Source: HGM10836 sp964430375 | GTDB lineage: Bacteria; Bacillota_I; Bacilli_A; RF39; UBA660 | Length of the DNA: 7,984 nt | Direction of reading: 5' to 3' | Assembly (NCBI GenBank): GCA_964430375.1 | Contig: CAYSEZ010000049.1 | Span: 1-7,984, forward strand | Shown: piece after piece, positions 5,218 through 7,984 of the stretch | How the letters are laid out: each line of letters opens with the position of its first letter | Position numbering within the stretch: the first letter of the stretch is position 1 | Made by a program: the position numbers and the translations under genes | Notes under the pieces: generated by a model | What the model was told of the DNA's origin: nothing | What the model saw: only the letters and a program-made list of their open reading frames with translations | The model's database searches: none

Positions 5218-6459
5218 ATGAAAGTAAAAATAAAAAAGATAATTAAAAAAATAAAAAACAAAGCAAACTCATATCTAATAAGCCAAAAATTAAAAGAAAA
5301 AAAATTTAATTCATTAGAGTTATGCTTAATAGTAATAATGACTACAATAATAGGAATATTAGTTGGAGAACTAATTTTTTCTAATGGCGTAATATACAAA
5401 ACATCAAAAAAAGCTAGCGAAATAGAATCGGTGTATAATACATTGCTTAATGATTATTATAACGAATTAACAGAAGAAGCTCTAGAAGAAGCAGCAATAA
5501 ATGGTATGATGAGCCTATTGGAAGATAAATATTCAACATACTATGATAATGAAGCAGCAGAAGAACTAACAGAAGAATTAGAAGGGTCATTTGTTGGGAT
5601 AGGTGCAGAAGTAACCAACAACTCGGATGGAACCCCAACAATAGTAACAGTTTTTGAAGACTCACCAGCTCAAAAATCAGGATTAGAAGTTGGTGATAAA
5701 ATACTAAAAGTAAATGAAGAAGATGTATCAAAAATGAATATATCAGATTTAGTTAAAAAAATAAAAGGAAGTAAACAAGAAATAGAATTATTAATAGAAC
5801 GCAATGAAAAACAAGAAACGATCAAACTTATAACCGAAGAAGTAGAAATCACATCGGTAACAAAAGAAATTTTTGAGACAGAAAAAAACAAAATTGGTTA
5901 TCTAAAAATAGATGTATTTGCACAAAACACAGATGAACAATTTAATACAAAGTTGCAAGAATTAGAAAAAGAAAATATAGATAGTTTAATAATTGATGTA
6001 AGAGATAATAATGGAGGTCATTTAGATACAGTAGTTAACATATCAAGTCTATTCATTAATAAGGGAGACCCAATATGTCAAATAAAAACAAAAGATAAAA
6101 CCACCATAATAAAATCCACAGAAAAAACAGACAGAAACTATCCTATAGTAGTCTTAACAAATAAATCAAGCGCCTCAGCCTCAGAACTTTTAACAGGAGC
6201 ATTAAAAGAGATATATGGAGCAACAATAATAGGAACAACAACATATGGAAAAGGCACTGTTCAAAAAACAAAAAACCTATCAACAGGAGCAATGATAAAA
6301 TACACAGCAGAAACATGGTTAACAGCAAAAGGAAATAGTATCGAAGGAGTAGGGATAGCGCCTGATATAGAAATAAAACAAGATGAAACATATTATATCA
6401 ATCAAACAAACGAAAATGACAACCAACTACAAAAAGCAATAGAAGTCTTAAGTGAATAA
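5218..6459 (+). CDS. S41 family C-terminal processing peptidase (CtpA/CtpB-type) with PDZ domain
   Basis: This is a serine protease with a Ser-Lys dyad that cleaves exported proteins near their C-termini. The 413-residue product has a basic N-terminus, a signal-anchor helix at about 32-54 (SLELCLIVIMTTIIGILVGELIF), a helical segment with MMSLLEDKYSTYYD (97-110) typical of Ctp enzymes, a PDZ domain at about 124-207 (GSFVGIGAEV; DSPAQKSGLEVGDKILKVN) and the S41 core at about 222-390. Core motifs are IIDVRDNNGG (258-267), NKSSASASELL with probable catalytic Ser320, TYGKGTVQ with Lys345 and Gln349 (spacing of 25 and 4 as in B. subtilis CtpB), and a C-terminal IEGVGIAPDIEI. All key residues are present, so it should be active. 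AGGTGAG (5208-5214) precedes the ATG. It is the second gene after the thioredoxin-like protein, and a hairpin terminator follows immediately. In relatives such enzymes act in sporulation signalling or envelope-protein maturation; the substrate here is unknown. Confidence 0.93.
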   Translation: MKVKIKKIIKKIKNKANSYLISQKLKEKKFNSLELCLIVIMTTIIGILVGELIFSNGVIYKTSKKASEIESVYNTLLNDYYNELTEEALEEAAINGMMSLLEDKYSTYYDNEAAEELTEELEGSFVGIGAEVTNNSDGTPTIVTVFEDSPAQKSGLEVGDKILKVNEEDVSKMNISDLVKKIKGSKQEIELLIERNEKQETIKLITEEVEITSVTKEIFETEKNKIGYLKIDVFAQNTDEQFNTKLQELEKENIDSLIIDVRDNNGGHLDTVVNISSLFINKGDPICQIKTKDKTTIIKSTEKTDRNYPIVVLTNKSSASASELLTGALKEIYGATIIGTTTYGKGTVQKTKNLSTGAMIKYTAETWLTAKGNSIEGVGIAPDIEIKQDETYYINQTNENDNQLQKAIEVLSE

Positions 6460-6480
6460 AAGAAGTTTTTCTTCTTTTTT
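6458..6480 (+). terminator. Rho-independent terminator after the S41 protease gene
   Basis: AAAAGAAG (6458-6465) and CTTCTTTT (6471-6478) form a perfect 8-bp stem with a TTTTT loop, followed by more T (to 6480). The hairpin begins inside the stop codon. Confidence 0.8.
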
Positions 6481-6535
6481 ATTTTAAGTAAAATATATAA
6501 AATAATAAATATATATCGATAGATAAAAACAGTAT

Positions 6536-6563
6536 TTGTTTTTTCAAAAAAAAGTTATATAAT
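6536..6563 (+). promoter_or_regulatory. Putative promoter of the ntdP gene
   Basis: TTGTTT (6536-6541) and consensus TATAAT (6558-6563) are separated by 16 bp. Transcription would start near 6570, directly before the purine-rich GAGAGGGAAG. Confidence 0.5.
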
Positions 6564-6570
6564 AAATATA

Positions 6571-6603
6571 GAGAGGGAAGCAATTTAAAAAATAAAAAAT
6601 TGC
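6571..6603 (+). promoter_or_regulatory. Shine-Dalgarno site followed by a hairpin that may bridge it to the ntdP start
   Basis: GAGAGGGAAG (6571-6580) is the only good ribosome binding site before ntdP but lies about 33 nt from the ATG at 6614. In between, GCAATTT (6580-6586) and AAATTGC (6597-6603) form a perfect 7-bp stem with a 10-nt A-rich loop. Folding removes 24 nt and brings the site to about 10 nt from the ATG, a normal distance. An in-frame TAA at 6593-6595 rules out any start further upstream. Confidence 0.55.
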
Positions 6604-6613
6604 AATAATAGAA

Positions 6614-7147
6614 ATGGAAAAAATAGAAGAAGGAAACAAACTACAAATACATAGTTATAAACATAATGGACATGTCCACAGAAGTTGGGATGAAGCTATA
6701 TATCTTGGAGAAACAGAAGAATATAAAATATTTGGGAACTATAAAACAATAGTTACGGAAAAAGATGGCAGAACATGGCAAACAAAAGAACCTGCAATTA
6801 TGTTCTTTTCAAAACAAAATTGGTTTAATATAATTGGTCAATTAAAAGAAAGTGGAATATACTACTATTGTAATATGGCCTCCCCATTTGTAATTGAAAA
6901 AAATACAATAAAGTATATAGATTATGATTTAGACCTTAGAGTCTTTCCAGATGGCTCATTTAAAATACTAGATAGGGGAGAGTATAACTATCACAAACGT
7001 ATAATGAATTATTCAGAAGATATAGATCAAATATTAAAACAAGAATTAAATATTCTTATAACTAAAGTAAGAAACAAAGAAGAACCATTTAATAAAGAAT
7101 CAATAAATAAATATTTTATAGAATATAAAGTTTATAAAAATAAATAA
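6614..7147 (+). CDS. ntdP: Nucleoside tri-/diphosphate phosphatase Ntdp (DUF402, YgaC-like)
   Basis: Family members hydrolyse nucleoside tri- and diphosphates in the cytoplasm with divalent metal ions. The 177-residue length matches the family. Recognisable blocks in order: IHSYKHNGHVHRSW (12-25), IVTEKDGRTWQTKEPAIMFF (46-65), WFNIIGQLKESGIYYYCNMASPF (70-92), and YIDYDLDLRVFPDGSFKILD (101-120), whose Asp cluster is the expected metal site, then YNYHKRIMNYSEDIDQIL (124-141) and a charged C-terminus ending KEEPFN. All conserved acidic and Asn/Arg positions that I know from the family appear intact. There is no signal peptide or membrane segment. The start is the first ATG of the frame and agrees with the family N-terminus (MEKIEEGNKLQIHSYKH). 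It has its own promoter, an unusual leader hairpin, no clear terminator downstream, and the rRNA promoters behind it. Confidence 0.93.
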   Translation: MEKIEEGNKLQIHSYKHNGHVHRSWDEAIYLGETEEYKIFGNYKTIVTEKDGRTWQTKEPAIMFFSKQNWFNIIGQLKESGIYYYCNMASPFVIEKNTIKYIDYDLDLRVFPDGSFKILDRGEYNYHKRIMNYSEDIDQILKQELNILITKVRNKEEPFNKESINKYFIEYKVYKNK

Positions 7148-7270
7148 AAATTCAATCAAAAAAAGAAATAAAAAAAGAAATAAAACATATAATATACTGT
7201 TGTAAAAAAAGTAAAAAAACATCATCTACAAACAAAATATCAAAAAATTAAAAAAAATTCAATTTTTTTA
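7148..7270. other. A-rich non-coding stretch between ntdP and the rRNA promoters
   Basis: No open frame and no classical terminator is visible. The stretch holds two copies of the 12-bp unit AAAAAAAGAAAT (7158-7181) and a perfect A/T palindrome, AAAAAAATT-C-AATTTTTTT (7251-7269), that abuts the -35 box of the first rRNA promoter. The phased A-tracts could act as an UP element for RNA polymerase alpha subunits or as a weak stop for ntdP transcription. Either role is an inference. Confidence 0.45.
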
Positions 7271-7299
7271 TTGACAAGTAAAAGATGGGGTGGTATAGT
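7271..7299 (+). promoter_or_regulatory. rRNA promoter P1
   Basis: Consensus TTGACA (7271-7276), a 17-bp spacer and TATAGT (7294-7299) with the extended -10 TG at 7291-7292. It sits about 350 bp before the 16S gene, downstream of an A/T-rich palindrome. Confidence 0.85.
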
Positions 7300-7365
7300 A
7301 ATAAACGTCAACCAAAAAAAGACAAAAAACAACAGAATAAAAAAACAAAAAAAATCAAATTTTAG

Positions 7366-7394
7366 TTGACAACAAAATATATAAATGGTATAGT
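7366..7394 (+). promoter_or_regulatory. rRNA promoter P2 (near-duplicate of P1)
   Basis: TTGACA (7366-7371), a 17-bp spacer and TATAGT (7389-7394) with extended TG at 7386-7387. Both boxes are exactly 95 bp from those of P1, and TGGTATAGTAATAAA-YGTC is shared. TGTCG (7401-7405) and CGACA (7415-7419) could form a small hairpin at the start of the transcript. Confidence 0.85.
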
Positions 7395-7430
7395 AATAAA
7401 TGTCGAACAAAAAACGACAAAAGCACAAAT

Positions 7431-7464
7431 AAAAAAATTAAAAAAATTAAAAAAATTAAAAAAA
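7431..7464 (+). repeat. A7TT tandem repeat upstream of rRNA promoter P3
   Basis: Seven A plus TT is repeated three times and closed by a fourth run of seven A (9-bp period). It ends 4 bp before the -35 box of P3. It is an A-tract array of the UP-element kind, though the 9-bp period is slightly off a helical turn. Confidence 0.75.
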
Positions 7465-7468
7465 GTGC

Positions 7469-7497
7469 TTGACAAATGCTTTACTGTTTGATATGAT
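7469..7497 (+). promoter_or_regulatory. rRNA promoter P3
   Basis: TTGACA (7469-7474), a 17-bp spacer and TATGAT (7492-7497) preceded by TG at 7489-7490 (extended -10). It is the promoter closest to the 16S gene and is preceded by the A7TT array. Its -35 begins within GTGCTT (7465-7470), which is inverted relative to AAGCAC at 7421-7426. Confidence 0.85.
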
Positions 7498-7534
7498 ATT
7501 AAAGCAACTTGAGAAAAAAAGCAAACAAAAGATT

Positions 7535-7549
7535 TGATCTTTGAAAACT
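7535..7549 (+). promoter_or_regulatory. boxA-like antitermination element in the rRNA leader
   Basis: TGATCTTTGAAAACT matches the conserved leader element of Firmicutes rRNA operons (boxA type, compare TGCTCTTTGAAAACT), where NusB/NusE bind the nascent RNA to keep transcription processive. It lies about 40 nt after P3 and 70 nt before the mature 16S end. Confidence 0.7.
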
Positions 7550-7619
7550 AAGTAAAACGTCAATTTTGAGATAGCTAGGTTATTAATTAAAAATTAAAAA
7601 TCAAACTTAAAAAATAAAT

Positions 7620-7984
<365 letters not shown>

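Noticed and set aside
5447..5891. Minus-strand open frames opposite the S41 protease gene
   Set aside because: They are Leu- or Ser-rich shadows of an AT-biased gene whose plus-strand protein has a full set of catalytic motifs.
7240..7428. Minus-strand open frame across the rRNA promoter region
   Set aside because: It is a Phe-rich product of reading A-tracts backward, has no ribosome binding site and covers well-formed promoters P1 and P2.

Overview
The window comes from a very AT-rich, low-GC Gram-positive chromosome. Coding is dominated by A-ended codons, Shine-Dalgarno sites are strong, and all eight visible genes end in TAA. The start of the 16S rRNA gene at the right end, with its Firmicutes-type leader (boxA-like element) and the segment GGCATGCCTAAGACATGC, suggests an uncultured gut Bacilli/Mollicutes-related lineage (RF39- or Erysipelotrichia-like). 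That placement is an inference from a 365-nt fragment. Trp is always TGG and TGA is never used in frame, so nothing points to a recoded UGA.

Layout. (1) Positions 1-734 hold the 3' end of a surface-type protein. Its last part, about 540-665, abruptly changes base composition and codon use and resembles the variable region of a C-type-lectin-like target of a diversity-generating retroelement (DGR). A terminator follows. (2) Positions 785-3195 hold a two-promoter cdaA-cdaR operon for cyclic di-AMP synthesis and its membrane regulator. It ends at a hairpin shared with a convergent small DUF378 membrane protein gene (3194-3394, minus). (3) Positions 3509-4588 hold a lipoprotein with a LolA-like fold and a C-terminal domain of the YdcC/GerS-related type, followed by its own terminator. 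(4) Positions 4680-6459 hold a pair of genes for cell-surface proteins: a membrane-anchored, cysteine-free thioredoxin-like protein and a PDZ-containing S41 C-terminal processing protease. A terminator follows. (5) Positions 6614-7147 hold a nucleoside tri-/diphosphatase (Ntdp, DUF402) whose ribosome binding site appears to be separated from the start codon by a hairpin. (6) Positions 7148-7619 are non-coding. They carry three strong sigma-A-type promoters (two of them a near-duplicate module 95 bp apart), an A/T repeat and a boxA-like element. The 16S rRNA gene follows and is cut by the window end.

Most proteins here act at the envelope: CdaA/CdaR at the membrane, a lipoprotein, an anchored thioredoxin-like protein, an exported protease and a probable surface adhesin. 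This is mostly ordinary core-genome content. The most unusual signal is the codon-composition switch at the 3' end of the first gene, a DGR-like cassette with no reverse transcriptase or template visible in this window.
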